Shown here piece after piece: positions 11,184 through 23,815 of a stretch of DNA of 64,000 nucleotides. Location of the stretch: assembly GCA_024220505.1 (NCBI GenBank), contig JAKZZE010000016.1:434001-498000 (forward strand), given 5' to 3'. Source of the DNA: Rhizopus arrhizus (Eukaryota; Mucoromycota; Mucoromycetes; Mucorales; Rhizopodaceae). Below the pieces are notes generated by a model. That model had not been told where the DNA came from, searched no databases, and saw only the letters and a list, made by a program, of their open reading frames with translations. Made by a program: the position numbers and the translations under genes. The stretch's first letter is position 1. Each line of letters begins with the position of its first letter.

Positions 11184-12060
11184 AATGTGTGTGTGTGTGT
11201 GCTGATAATATTGCCCCAATTCATAAATAAATTTATGCAAATTCTAAGTACATGTATAACAAAGCAAAACTTTCGGTATTTTATACGGTTAAATCAATGT
11301 AAAATGAAAAAATAATAATAAAAAAAAAGGTATACATACAGAAGTTGTGATGATGAATAAAAGGGATGGAATGTATTATGCTACTTGCATTCATATCTTA
11401 CGTGGGCATTAGTTATAGTACAGTAGGTACTAGTTCAACTCTATAAACAATGATGACATAAAGCGCTCATTACATTTCTGGTTGTTAACCTCATGCGTAT
11501 GTACATTGCTGCAAAGTGATCGTGTAATTAATGCGTTCATATTTGATCAGTTTATATTCATACTTTAAATGTTTCATTACAGCCTAATCAATACGATCAA
11601 TTTCTCATCATCTTATAAACAAGACATGTTTTCCTGGAAAAGTACAGTTGATGTAAATCGAGTTCATTATGAGCTTGATGGCAGTGATCCACTAGCCTTT
11701 ACCCTTCAACAAAGGACAACATATGACGATCGAAAAGTTGATCTTTTTACAAGCGTTCTCGACACCAAAAAGAAAATAGGGAGGAAGAAAGGGACAATGC
11801 GGAAGATCATTCAGCTGATTTACTGCTAATCACACATTTACATACATAAAGCATGTGCAAGAATGCCATGGGCTATTCATTCACAAAAAATCCCTATCAA
11901 GAGATCTGCATTTGACAGATAGTTTTTCTATGGTTACAAAATGACAACCAAAACAAGTAACTGTACTCCTCATGATGACCATGATTGCCTAGCAACCAAA
12001 AAGCTTAATTTAAGACCAGGTGAAAAGAAATGATACTTTTTGAGATAATGTATTCTATTT
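11184..12060. other. Intergenic region between two convergent 3' ends
   Basis: A GT-repeat (11186-11201) directly follows the SR-gene stop. A plus-strand reading frame at 11569-11829 (86 codons; from the ATG at 11626 it reads MFSWKSTVDVNRVHYELDG) is not recognised. Its last third reads as a more natural charged peptide in the next frame, which suggests a decayed coding fragment. I see no other signal. Confidence 0.4.
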
Positions 12061-13042
12061 TTAATCTTGAGCAATAACAATATTACTGTGTACCTTGACA
12101 ACATCTTCAAGATCTTCCATGTCCTCCAAACACTTTGTCACTAGTTCAATTGTATCCCTGTCCTTGAGCTCAATGATACTTGTTGGAATATAAGTTGCCT
12201 CAATTTGTTGTACTTCATACTTTTGGTTCATCAATTTCTTGGAAATAGTATTCAACTCTGAGAATTCACAAGTCACTTCTATCAAGTTGTTGTCTTGATC
12301 TTCTTCAATATCTTCCACACCAGAATCAATAGCGACATCCATGATCTGTTCAAATGAATGGTTGGATTCACCAGGTGTAAAGGCAACACGACCTTTTTTA
12401 TCAAACAAATAGCCAACAGAAGACACAGATCCGCCTACTCTGTTCAAAACTTCCTTGACTTCCTTTACCGTACGTGATTTCTTGTCTGTCAATGCTTCAC
12501 TATGAACAAATTCAGAAAGAGCACAGGTAGGATATCTTTTTTTTTTTTTTTTCTTACACTATCAATGCCATACCTCCTGGGCCAACACATTCATACAGTA
12601 CATTTTCAAGATCAGCCTTATTCTTATCCGTTGCCTAAATTGTACATGAGCACATATGCTCTTCTCCTTGGTGTCTACTGTACCTTTTTCAATGCGTTTT
12701 CAATGCTATCCTTTGGCATACTAGCCGCTTTTGCTCTATTTAAAACAGCAGCCAACTTGTTATTCACAGAAGGATCTGTTCCACCTGATCTTGCAGAAGA
12801 AACAATCTCTAGCGATATTTTGGAATATAAAATACTCTTTTTGGCATCTTTGGCTCCCTTTGTATGCTTTACTTTACTCCATTTATTGTGACCCTAGTGA
12901 ATGTCATTAGATTAAAAAAAAAAAGAGGCAAATTAACTCATACGGCAAATCGTTGTTGTTGAAGATAGATCAAAGAAAGTTGAGGCTGGACGCTGGGCCT
13001 TGTCTTCAAAAGGCTTGTTGTTAATGTACGAAGCATGGACAT
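12061..13042 (-). CDS. TACO1: TACO1, YebC/PmpR-family mitochondrial translational activator
   Basis: Mitochondrial protein that helps ribosomes translate cytochrome c oxidase subunit 1 mRNA. Four exons, 13042-12944, 12893-12684, 12634-12558 and 12499-12061, give 274 aa. Exon 1 is a basic, Leu/Ser/Gln-rich presequence (MSMLRTLTTSLLKTR). Exon 2 opens with the family signature GHNKWSKVKHTKGAKDAKKS, and exon 3 has CVGPGGMALIV. The C-terminal exon is the acidic YebC domain (SVGYLFDKKGRV, EDLEDVVKVHSNI). All phases join cleanly. The start at 13042 is preferred; 13036 (Met3) is possible. It shares a 301-base promoter region with the divergent REEP-like gene, which has no functional tie I know of. 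Confidence 0.93.
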
Positions 13043-13343
13043 GTCAAAAAAAAAAAAAAAAAAAAAAAGAAAAGAAAAGATGGAGACTGCGCTGTTTGAA
13101 CATAAAAAAGAGGCGTGCAAAGAGTAAACGGATTATAGAGCGATTGATACCAATTGGATAAAACTTGAGGTAATCAAATCTTAGTTATTAGGTGAGTCCT
13201 CTTTTAGTCGTTGCTGAAAAGTGTACATTGGTTCATTATTTACAGGTGAACAGTACTTTTGATAAACATGTTAAATAAAAAATCACATGTTAAGCGTAAT
13301 ACTAAATTTTTCTATACTTTATCCTTTTTTTTTCGTCTTTATA
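13043..13343. promoter_or_regulatory. Divergent promoter region, TACO1 / REEP-like gene
   Basis: 301 bases between the two ATGs. An A-run (about 23 bases) sits immediately upstream of the TACO1 start, and a T-run lies in the REEP leader. No consensus element is certain. Confidence 0.35.
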
Positions 13344-14175
13344 ATGACTACCAAGGAAGCCTCAGAGATCATTGACATTTGGTTTCGTTCTCTAGAAGAC
13401 AAGTCACCCATCAACTTGTGTTTTTTAACACAACCACTCTCTAGAGCAATCGTCGGTCGAATAGAGACTCTAGAAAAGGCTTATCACCGTGTCATAGTCT
13501 ATCGTTTCTTGATTCGCAACAGAATTCACCCTTTGGTCTTGTTTGTTGTTGTGACAAGTGGACTAGGTTATCTTTCGGCGAGAATGTACAAGAGGTCTAC
13601 CAGGCTTGTGTTGACACTGGTGGGAGTAGTGTATCCTTTATGTCGTAGTTGGAAATGTATCCGACAGAGAGTGAAAGACGAAGAAGAGATATGCAAGTGG
13701 TTAACTTATTGGATGGCGTTTGGATGTTTTCAAGGTGAACGATTAATACGTATCTGTATGCGTGTGTGTGTGTGATTTATATAGTGTTTTAGTATTGGAT
13801 CATTGGATTGAATCTGATTTGAGACTTTTATCAAAAAGAAAATATAATCTTTACAAGTTATTTATCTTGTACTGGCTACAAAACCCTCATTCTAATGGTG
13901 CATCTTTATTGTATCAGCACGTCTTATTAAAGCCACAAAGGAAAGAAAAGGAGGAGCAGGACACCATTATACAACAGCAACAAGATGAAAATTCATATAA
14001 ATACTTGGATGGATATATACCATACCTTCCACCACCAACAGGGAGTGATAATAATAGTTATATCAGTACAAGTGAAGAAGACGATGAAGATGAAGAAACC
14101 AATGACTTGATAGAAGACAGTAATCACAGCACAATAATACCACAAGAAAAAGAGGTATATCATAGGAAAGCATAA
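13344..14175 (+). CDS. REEP/Yop1 (TB2/DP1/HVA22) family ER membrane-shaping protein
   Basis: Hairpin membrane protein that curves ER tubules. Exons 13344-13734 and 13793-14175 give 257 aa. Hydrophobic hairpins lie at about residues 55-105. The family block YPLCRSWKCIR...WLTYWMAFGCF leads across the intron into VLDHWIESDL and YKLFILYWLQNP, where the TB2/DP1 domain ends. The last about 90 residues are an unusual polar tail with a Q run, a PPP motif and a strongly acidic serine patch (EEDDEDEE). The ATG at 13344 is preferred to 13287 because the extra 19 residues come from the T-rich leader. The second intron AG at 13792 is needed, since the nearer AG would give a stop. Confidence 0.85.
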
Positions 14176-14295
14176 GTAGAAAAGAAAGCTAAACACATTC
14201 TTTTAAATGATAGCCATATAATTTATTATTAAACCATAGCGAAGCTGCTTGGTAAAGCAAATCTTTTTATTATTAATAAATCCCTTTTATATGAT

Positions 14296-16107
14296 TTAAC
14301 CTAGAATTGATATTTTACATTTAGCATTGTGTTTACTTATTGACATGTATGGCACAGGATGAAATGGATGATGATGATGATGGCTGATTTCTAGTTTAGC
14401 TTCGCTTGGTACAGCCTCCAAGAATTGCTGTCTTGCAAAAGAGGACATGCTGGATACCACGTCTGACTTTAGTAGCTGTCCATAATGCTTAAACATAAAA
14501 TCCAACACGAGGGACTTTAGGCCCACTTCCTCTACCATCATGGCTGTTTCAAAAATCATTGCACAATTTTGAAGGCTTAGATGATGTCGATAAAACGTCA
14601 GACAGCAAAGCTTCTTGAGACGCGTCATTAGATACATATTGGCCAAGACCAACAAATCACATATAACAGCGCAGCTCTCTTCTGGATCAAGTGTGTCGCT
14701 GTAAAGGTACTTTAGAAATGCCAGCATCACCTCATAGCGCTCTGGTACCACAAGTCGCTTTTGTTCTGATTCGAGCATGCCCGACTTGTACATGTTTCTG
14801 AAATGCGGCCAGCGCGCGATCAAGATAACTTGATGAACATAAAGTGCTTGACCATTGGATGGAATAACGACAAAATCAGAGAATTCTTGATTATTTAACA
14901 AGAATGAAAATTCTAAAGCGTGCTCTGATTGTGGTATATCATACAGTCCAAAGGCCTCACTGTGGATTACCATGGCATCTCTATAAAATGTAAGCCGACA
15001 GGTAAGTCGCGAAAGGATTTGATTTACCTGAAATGATCGTATCCTTGAGGTCGGTTCGGATCCGTGTTTCCCAAAAACAGTAATTTTTTAGTCTTAACCC
15101 GATCCGTCGTATCCGTCATGACCGTAAAGTAATTCCAACCACCGATATCAAATGATCCATAACAGTCTTGTCTTTGCCATTCCAATCGATCCAGGTCCAA
15201 CACCCACAACCCGTAGGCATCATGGTTATAGAGTCCAAAGACGACCAGTTTTCCGCAGATAGCTTCACAATAATGATGGCTTTTCAAGAGTACCATCTGT
15301 CCTGTGAGAACTAGACGAGGGGTATAGGGAGGTATGTCGAGATGAAGTACGAAAAGATCGGTTACTGTGTCACCTTGTTGGTTTTTACCAGCATAAATAT
15401 ACATCTTGCGGCCGATAAGTGTAGCTGAATGATTATAACGAGGGGGTATACCACGAAATTGTGTCCATGTGAAATTGTTCAGGTCTAGTACGCTCAGATC
15501 ATCCAAGACATAGGTGCCTTTTTCATGCTGTTAAGTACACACAGTAAACGTAACCTATTTCTCCCTCTCTCTCTTTTCTTACATTCCGGGTTTTTCGCAA
15601 ATCCACCATAAATAAATAGTTTATTGTTGTACACTGACGCACTATGCATATATCTCGCAGGTACGGATTCTTCTATTTGTGGTTGAATCCAAGTAGAGTT
15701 GTTTATGTCGAATAGATGAATATCGTTGTAATAATTTTGAAATTCATCACAGCCACCTATACACATATAACTTGTTATAGTCATCTGGTTGCAAAGCTTA
15801 TAAAAACACATTACCAAATACAACAATACAGTTATTCCAAAAAGTGGATGTATGTCCGTATCTTTTACAAGGTGGGGTACCTTTCACATTCTACAAAGAT
15901 GTAAGTATGAGCTATACAACGTAGGCTCATGTTTACTTGAATTGTTTCCCATTTCATATTGCGCAGGTCGAGCACATGTAAGTCGCTGGTTGCATTGCCT
16001 CCCCCACCAAAAACAAATAGTCTCGAGTCTACTTTAACAAAACTCGGTCTCCACAATCCAACTCTATTATCTCCTGTTGTTTTTGTTATTTCTCGCATAA
16101 ATGACAT
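14296..16107 (-). CDS. Kelch-repeat protein with C-terminal BTB domain
   Basis: Beta-propeller plus BTB protein, an arrangement (Kelch first, BTB last) seen in fungal and LZTR1-like proteins that may act as Cul3 adaptors; that role is inferred. Five exons, 16107-15937, 15890-15815, 15756-15583, 15517-15028 and 14980-14296, give 531 aa. Kelch blades are visible as RLFVFGGGGNATSDLHVLDL, RYGHTSTFW...VVFGGCDEF, RYMHSASVYNNKLFIYGGF and RYNHSATLIGRKMYIYAG. The BTB domain begins at about residue 320 (FSDFVVIP, then VHQVILIARWPHFRNM and VPERYEVMLAFLKYLYSDT) with a BACK-like stretch. The tail has an H5 run. Exon 4 must start at 15517; the apparent AG at 15531 would shift the frame. Convergent with the REEP-like gene, 120 bp away. 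Confidence 0.88.
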
Positions 16108-16505
16108 TTTGTAGAAAAAGAAGAAAAGAAGAGAAAAAAGAAAACAAAAATAGCCTAGTATATATAAATAGTAAAGGGGATGAATTACACAAGAAGTTCA
16201 AATATGTTTATATTGTAAGGATCTTCTCCTTTCTTGTAAACATTTGAATGAAATATAATGCATCATGTTCTCGTGTAACATTCTTTATAAAAGTAAAGTC
16301 AATAAAATAATAAAATATATTTTTAAAGCAGAGCACTGTACGTAATTGCGGTTTATTATCCTATTGTTGTTGTTATTGCCCTTATTTTCATTGATTTTAA
16401 AAGTGTTGTTTATGTTATGCGTAAATATTGTGAATTACTTAACTTGAATGTATATGTTTACAGTGACTTCAATAAAGGTACACAAAAAAGACTCCTTTTT
16501 TACAT
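16108..16505. other. Intergenic, upstream of Kelch-BTB gene
   Basis: AT-rich region between the Kelch-BTB start and the duplicated kinase fragment. A GTT repeat occurs near 16364-16375. Nothing else is supported. Confidence 0.4.
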
Positions 16506-16994
16506 AGAAAGAAGATATAATAAATACAGTGTTTTTATTTTCATGTCCTTGTTTTGCTTTATCGTTTAAATTTGAGTAAAGGTGCCAACAATTCCAAAGG
16601 ACCGGCTTTCTTTAAGAACTCATGTTGCATTAATTCCTCAGCAGTCGCTCTTGATCGAACATCGACACATAAACAGACTGCCAAGAAGCTCTTGAGCTCT
16701 CTAGAAAGCCTTTCAGGGTTCTTGAGTGTAGGTGTACCATTCGTAGCAATCAAATAGAGTGCCTTCAATGGCTCTTCATCCAAGTAAGGAGGTTCATTTT
16801 CAATCATTTCGATAGCCATGATACCCAATGACCAAATATCCACCTTGGCTCCGTATTCCTTTTGCTTGACAACCTCGGGCGCCATCCAATAAGGTGTACC
16901 CACCATCGTTGCACGTTTGTTTCTTTGATCTGTCAGTTTGGCACAGAAACCAAAGTCACTGATCTTGACTTGGCCGTGAGCATTAAGCAAAATG
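16506..16994 (-). pseudogene. Inverted duplicate of the 3' end of the Cla4-type PAK kinase
   Basis: A 489-base block that is the reverse complement of 21748-22236, with no mismatch in the parts I compared. It carries the last 143 codons of the kinase (from [15 protein letters not shown] to the stop) plus about 50 bases of 3' flank. It lacks the N-lobe, ATP site and HRD catalytic loop, so it cannot encode an active kinase. The match stops sharply at both ends (A/G at one side, G/A at the other). The identical 3' flank and uninterrupted frame argue for a recent copy, not a retroposed cDNA with a tail; no poly(A) or target-site duplication is seen. Confidence 0.9.
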
Positions 16995-19824
16995 CCGCAG
17001 AATTTTTTAACTCGATTTTTAAGTGACTTGCAGTTTCTTTTTCATCCATGTCCGGGTACTAGACTCGATCGAATTAGGAAACCTATTTCAATCAGCTACT
17101 TTCAACAAACTATCAGATGCTCATTGATTGGAAGGTACCAAAGGCTATGTTACTTATCTTGTACGCATATTTAACGTGTTATACTCCATATTATACTTTC
17201 GTTACTATAATTATTATGCAGGATTCGCTGACCGTGTCAAAATTGCTATGCTTGAGAAAGAAAGAAAATCAAGATTTATGAGTGCAGCTACGAACCTAAG
17301 AAACCCTATCATGTCTCATAATCCCTCTCCTAAAGCAATTTTCCCCCACAAAAAAAAACCTGAATGTTCTATTTATGGTTTATATTTGAATAAAAATATT
17401 AAAATATAGTGTTGACTATAGTGCTGATATCGAAACAAGAAGGGCACGTTGAAACATTGATGTTATGCTTACTTTTTAAATATATTTTTAGCTTTATTGC
17501 ATCTTTGAAAGGTATTTTTCACATGTAGCATAAAATATGTAGCAAAGTGAAAGCTGCCATTTCAATTAAATCAATTAAGTATTTTGTTCAATAGAATGAC
17601 AATAAATGTATGATTATCTAATAATATATTACCATATTTACTTAAAGTTTTACGACGTAGATATTAATATATGCACTATACAATTGGTTAAATGCTTTAA
17701 GCATTATGCAGATGGTTAAATGTTATATGCTATTGTGCAGATCTTTATATGATTTAATATAAGCACTTGCCCCTCATTCGCCTGTCTATTTTGGTAAGGT
17801 ATACCTACTAATAAGTCTATATTTCCATATACATAATAAATAATTTTTTTTGAGAGTACTAGCATACAAGTCCCAATATTTAAATAATAGTATTCTTTAT
17901 TTCTCTATAATAATTCTATATATACTTTCCTCTTATTCTTTCTTCGCCTTTTCCCAATAATAAATGCGCTTCTATTTCTCTTTTTCATTTTCCCTCCACA
18001 TTTATCTATCAAGTATAAAGATGGTTCACAAAAGATGTTTTCATTTCGTATCTCCTATATTCTATAGATGATATATTATTGAAATTAATGCCTCGTTAAC
18101 TAACCGTAGAGCGTTCACTAATCATCTTTTATAAAACACTTTCATAAATTGCACTACTCTGAAAAGATGAGGCAAACTAAGATATGGTATGTGAAAACCT
18201 ATGATTACAGCAAAATATGGTAACAGAAGCAATCTGGTTTCCATATTCGCGGTAATCAGCAATAGCCCTCCTATGAGGCTGTAAATAACGAATTATTCCT
18301 AATATCATTAGAACCTGTTGAGTATCTTAGCCACAAGATTGGACAAATTTCCATCAATTCTCGAAGCTAGCTTTATTATTTATAGCCATAATACTAGCTT
18401 AATTAGCCTGTGTTTGTTCATTTGGTATGTTACAAGATATGGCTTTCTGAAGTAATGGTTATATGGTAATAACATGTGTTGTCTGTATGTATCCTATTAA
18501 TACCTGTATGGCCAAAACATATTTAAAAACAAGGAAGTTTGGGTCATAGCTGCTAACTAGAGCATAGCGTAATTACCAATGCTGAAATTGTAAAAAGAAT
18601 TGTATATAAAAAGAGAAAACAAAAAAGCATGTCTCTCTCTCTTTTTCTTGTAAAAGAGAACAAGAAGCATGTTTTTTGAATAAAAAGAAATTTGTTCTTT
18701 TTTTCAACTTTGATGGTTCATGACTTAATACTTTTTGAATGAGTCTTTGAAATTTCATTTACTATCTTTTTTTTTTTTTAATTAGTCTTTTTTGTATAAG
18801 TTAATTCTGCTTGTTTTCCATCTCAACCAAGGCTAGGCTATTCTCCAAGTAGAGATATTTTGAACTGTGTTATACTATTTTAAATTTATGAGAACAAATT
18901 CTACACTACATGCGATCATCATACAAGAAGTTTCGTTTATTTTATAAGTGATAATAATAATTTAAGTATAGTATGGACAATCCAAATAATATTGGTTGAC
19001 CATAATATTAAGCTTTTAAAATATATTAACTCATGGTAATTGGGCATACAAAGGTAAGCGATTCTATTACTCTGATGGTGTATATACCGTCTGTTTCTTC
19101 TTTATTGTTCCATTGAATAAGTATTAAATACAGTTTATGCCAGTACCATACTGACAGTTATAGAAATAAAGCACTCCAACTCCTCAAGAAGCAGAGCAAT
19201 TTCTAAGTTAATCTCATACTTAATATAACATGATCATTTTGAGTTGTATATTTGCGGAGGAATCATTTTATAACGGATAGTGAACATATACAGGAGTCTG
19301 AATACTCTGCTAGCACGGCTATGAAGAATTTCAAGAATAAATCAGGTATTATAGAAGTATCTTTTTAAAGAAGTACAAATAAAGATTAAGCGCAAAACTA
19401 GCCATGTATAAATCCAGCTTTTGATTTAATCAAGCCATATACACATAAATAGATAAGATTAGCAAAAGAAGCGTGTTATGTTAAAGTTGGACCTTTTCTA
19501 GACCAGTCGAATAAAGCTGATTTGCAAAGACGGACGAAAAAGGAAAAGGAAATCGGGCTGAGTTTGACCCTTATTTTATTTTTATTGTCCTCTCTTTGGG
19601 TAAAAATAGGACTAAAAAATGTTGTATTCCATTAATAAAGTGAAAGGTTTTTCTTCCTTCTTTAAATAATACCTTCTGGAAGCTATTTTTTTTAAAAAAA
19701 AAAAGAAAACAAGCTCGAAAAAAAAAGATAGAAGATACATTCCTTTTTTGTTTTATACTCTCACCTATATATCCGTTCTTTTCTTCTTTCTTTGTATACC
19801 ATTTGCGTTTAGAAAAAAAAGGCC
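16995..19824. other. Long AT-rich gene-poor stretch
   Basis: About 2.8 kb without a supported gene. A short plus-strand frame at 17128-17409 (peptide FADRVKIAMLEKERKSRF inside) is unrecognised and may be a relic. The rest is AT-rich with many stops in all frames. The last about 300 bases are the pyrimidine-rich leader of the PAK kinase gene. Confidence 0.5.
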
Positions 19825-22183
19825 ATGACAGACATCATAAAAGAAGGTTACCTGTCCGTAAAAGAAGATGGCCTAAGAGCCTGGATCTGGTCAAAGCGGT
19901 ACTGTGTCCTGAGAGATCAGGCCCTGACTTTTCATAGAAACGAAGTATGTTATTTAAACATCGCAGCTCATCATGCACACATACAAAAAAGAAAAGAAAA
20001 GAAACTAAAACTTATCTTTTTATATAGCAATCTGGACAATGTGTTGCACTCATCTTTTTAAAAGAAATCACTTCAGTGACCAGAACAGACTTGAAGCCTT
20101 ACTGTTTTGAAACAGCAACTAAAGACAAAACATATTATATTGCTTGTAAGAGTGATGAAGAGCTTTATGGTTGGATGGATGAAATATATAATGTAAAATA
20201 TGGTTACATGTATATACATATGATGTATTTATATGTGTTGATATTTGTAGAGATCAACTGTAGGGGCATCAGGACCTACTAACTTTGTTCATGAAGTTCA
20301 TGTTGGGTTTGATCCAATTACAGGTGCATTTACAGTAAGTCTCTTTATGATCACTCTATTTATTTTTATATGCTAATATATTTGAAAAAGGGTCTGCCTG
20401 ATCAATGGACAAAGCTTTTGAAGGGCTCTGCCATTACTGCAGAAGATGCAGCCAAGAATCCTCAAGCTGTATTGGATGTACTCGAATTCTATACTGAACA
20501 AACAAAGCGAGAAGCAGAAGAATATGGTAGCTCGAATTTAAAAGGTGCTGTAGAAAGGACAAGTGATGATCGTTGGGATGCCTTGATCCAGGAGTCCAAG
20601 GGAACTCAATTGCCACCGCAAAGACCTGCTCCTCCAAGGCCCGCTCCTCCTCCTCCTAGCGCCAAACGATCTCAAGATGTCCATGATATGATGAATGATT
20701 TATCCATCAAAAGCGTAAGACAATGCTATATCTATTTCTTTCTCTCTCTTTAATGCCTTGCATGTATATATATTAGCCCAAATCACCTATCGATCCTCGT
20801 TATTCACCTATTGATCGTCTACCTCCTTCATCTGTAAGCTCCCTTTTTATTTCTTCTTTGGTACCTGAAACTTACCTGTCTCAAAAATAATAGGGTTATC
20901 CAAGACCTGAACCTTCTAAATCTCAAAGAAATCCTGCCCGTACTACCAGCATCTCTACCTATGATGAACATATTATGCAAGAACGTGAAAGATTAGAGGT
21001 TGAACTTCGTGAAAGAGAAAGAAAGCTTAAAGAACAAGAAAGGATACGCGACCAGCAGATGCAGAAGGAACGTGAAAGAGAACGCCAACGCGAGCAAGAG
21101 ATTCGGGAAAGAGAAAGAGAAAAGGCAGCTCAACAAGTGTCTGCACCCAAAAAAAAGGTCGAACAACGTATCAGTACAATGACAGAGGCACAGGTCATGG
21201 AGAAGCTGAGTAAGTTAAAAAGAGGAAGAAAAGGAAGAAGAAAGATGGGAAGAGAATTCATTTTATAAACATCTGTTTCTAGGAAAAGTTGTTACTGCCG
21301 GCGATCCAAATGAGTTATATAAAAAGATAAAGCGTGTTGGTCAAGGGTAAAGCATATTTAAGGAAAGAAAGAAATTTCTAATAACGTGATTGTACACAGT
21401 GCATCTGGATCAGTCTATGTTGCCTCATCTCTTGCTACTAACACAAAGGTTGCTATTAAACAAATGGACCTAAGCAGCCAACCTCGCAAAGATTTAATTG
21501 TTACTGAAATATTGGTTATGAAAGAGTCACAGCATCCCAATATTGTTAATTATTTGGACTCATTTCTTGTCAGAAATAACGATCTTTGGGTGATTATGGA
21601 ATATATGGAAGGTGGTGCTTTGACTGATGTGATTGATAACAACACAATGACTGAACAACAAATTGCTACTGTCTGTCGTGAGACAACAGCTGGTCTTCAT
21701 CATTTACACAGTCAGAATATCTTGCACAGAGACATTAAGTCTGACAACATTTTGCTTAATGCTCACGGCCAAGTCAAGATCAGTGACTTTGGTTTCTGTG
21801 CCAAACTGACAGATCAAAGAAACAAACGTGCAACGATGGTGGGTACACCTTATTGGATGGCGCCCGAGGTTGTCAAGCAAAAGGAATACGGAGCCAAGGT
21901 GGATATTTGGTCATTGGGTATCATGGCTATCGAAATGATTGAAAATGAACCTCCTTACTTGGATGAAGAGCCATTGAAGGCACTCTATTTGATTGCTACG
22001 AATGGTACACCTACACTCAAGAACCCTGAAAGGCTTTCTAGAGAGCTCAAGAGCTTCTTGGCAGTCTGTTTATGTGTCGATGTTCGATCAAGAGCGACTG
22101 CTGAGGAATTAATGCAACATGAGTTCTTAAAGAAAGCCGGTCCTTTGGAATTGTTGGCACCTTTACTCAAATTTAAACGATAA
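19825..22183 (+). CDS. CLA4: Cla4-type p21-activated kinase (PH-CRIB-kinase)
   Basis: Effector kinase of Cdc42/Rac in polarity, septation and cytokinesis. Eight exons, 19825-19944, 20028-20192, 20251-20334, 20391-20714, 20777-20833, 20894-21209, 21283-21346 and 21400-22183, give 637 aa. A PH domain covers about residues 1-95 ([20 protein letters not shown] ... [10 protein letters not shown]). The CRIB motif follows ([19 protein letters not shown]). A proline-rich segment with PPRPAPPPP and an Arg/Glu coiled coil (residues about 270-325) come next. The kinase domain (about 355-620) has [38 protein letters not shown] and [12 protein letters not shown] plus CRIB is the Cla4 rather than Ste20 arrangement. 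Its last 143 codons are duplicated in inverted orientation 4.75 kb upstream. Confidence 0.93.
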
Positions 22184-22393
22184 AGCAAAACAAGGACATG
22201 AAAATAAAAACACTGTATTTATTATATCTTCTTTCTGCGGTTATTACCATTGTAGGCCGAGAAAAAGCTGGTTAAAAAAGGCTTGAAATTGAAAGTGATT
22301 GTACGCACCCCCCCCCCCTATTTTTGAATCACGGCTGACAGTTTAAGCCACTCTATCTCCTTTTTCTCCTCTTTCATTACTTTGACGAAAGTC

Positions 22394-23815
22394 ATGACAA
22401 GTGCAGTTAACTTTCATTTGGCCGAAAATTCAGCCTCAATTATTCGTCGTGGAACTTTGCATTTCACAAGGAAGAATAAAACAATACAAACACCAGCCTG
22501 TTTAACTTATACGCTTCGAGGCTCAGTACCTCATTTGGTTGCGGATAATTTAAAACCTTTGCCTATTGAACTCGTTCAAGTCACCTTGGAACAATTGTAA
22601 AAACTTTATGGCTTTTAAAAAAAAACAAAATATATTTAACACAGTTTTATCTGCCATAGTTTAGAACAAAAAGACGCTTCTTTTAAGCTTCCTCAAGGTT
22701 TACACAAATATTTACATCTAGAGGTAAACAAGAATAACAGTAAAAAAAACAGAGAAAAAAAAAGAGTTTAATAAAAACAAGTGAATATATAGAATGCAAT
22801 TTTGTTTTGTGATGTACGTGATCCTCTTAAATTATCGTCTGTTTCATTCAACACAGATAAATATCTCTCTGTTCAATCACAAGGAGGAGTCCGCCAGATG
22901 ACACCTGCCCTTTGGGCAGAGGCTGTAAATGCATATCGTCCTGATGTTGCAGCTTCTATGGCTGACACTATAACTGATGTTGTATGGAAAAGTAAGCGAA
23001 TTATTAAGTCTGTGGATAGATCTTTACGTTGGCTGGATGAAAACTTAACCAAATCAAAGGTTTGTATATACTAATCCTCATACGTATACATACAAACAAT
23101 ACAATAAAACTCATAAATGCAATAGGAATTAGATATTCCTATTTTTGCTCACGTAATGGGACATACCAATATCGAGGAACGTATACGATCAGCCAAAGAG
23201 ACATCAGAAAGAGATGTGCAAGGTTTCGTTGTGAATCTACTTGGACTCGAACATGATTCATTGTCACATTTCATACGTGCTTCGACAGACAATTTACCTC
23301 AAAACAAACCTAGATTAGCTTATGGACTATCAACCCCCGAAAAGATTTTAGAAGGTATTTCGAACGGTATTGATCTTTTTGATGGATCATATGCCTACAA
23401 GGCCACACAAAGTGGTCGTGCTATTATTTTCAAGTTTGGCAGAGACCTTCACAGATCCAGTACTCAGCAAAAGACAATTGACTTATGGGATCCTCAATTT
23501 GCTCAGGACTTTGAACCACTCGATATAGCATGCGGCTGTCATGCTTGCAGTAGACCTCACAGTAAAGCCTATATTCATCACTTACTCGATGCACACGAAA
23601 TGCTGGGTCCACTTTTACTCATGAGTCATAATGTCTATCAATTAGATCAGTTTATGGCAGCCATCCGAAAGAGCATCGAAAGTGATTGCTTTGAACAAGA
23701 TAAGGAGAGATTTACAAAGCATTTTGCTGAAACTGAGAATGATATTGACGAAGTAGACGTTGAATCGTTGAGTATTCGTGCAAAGAAAAAGAGAACTACA
23801 CTTTGTAAACAATAG
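22394..23815 (+). CDS. QTRT2: Queuine tRNA-ribosyltransferase accessory subunit 2
   Basis: Non-catalytic partner of eukaryotic tRNA-guanine transglycosylase, which places queuosine at the wobble position of GUN-anticodon tRNAs; usually at mitochondria. Exons 22394-22596, 22660-22723, 22793-23059 and 23126-23815 give 407 aa. Recognisable blocks are the N-terminal RRGTLHF ... TPACLTYTLRGSVPHLV, LPQGLHKYLHLE, SQGGVRQMTPALWAEAVNA and FDGSYAYKATQSGRA. The zinc site is CGCHACSRPHSKAYIHHLL, followed by HEMLGPLLLMSHNVYQL. The first ATG is at 22394. The downstream neighbour is convergent. Since fungi must salvage queuine, a QTRT1 partner should exist elsewhere in the genome. Confidence 0.9.

Noticed and set aside
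15518..15583. Apparent frameshift between Kelch exons 3 and 4
   Set aside because: Using the acceptor after AAAAAG at 15518 keeps the frame (AKNPEC joined to TYVLDD).
16554..16757. Reading frame antisense to the kinase fragment (and its twin at 21985-22188)
   Set aside because: Shadow of the conserved kinase codons on the other strand.
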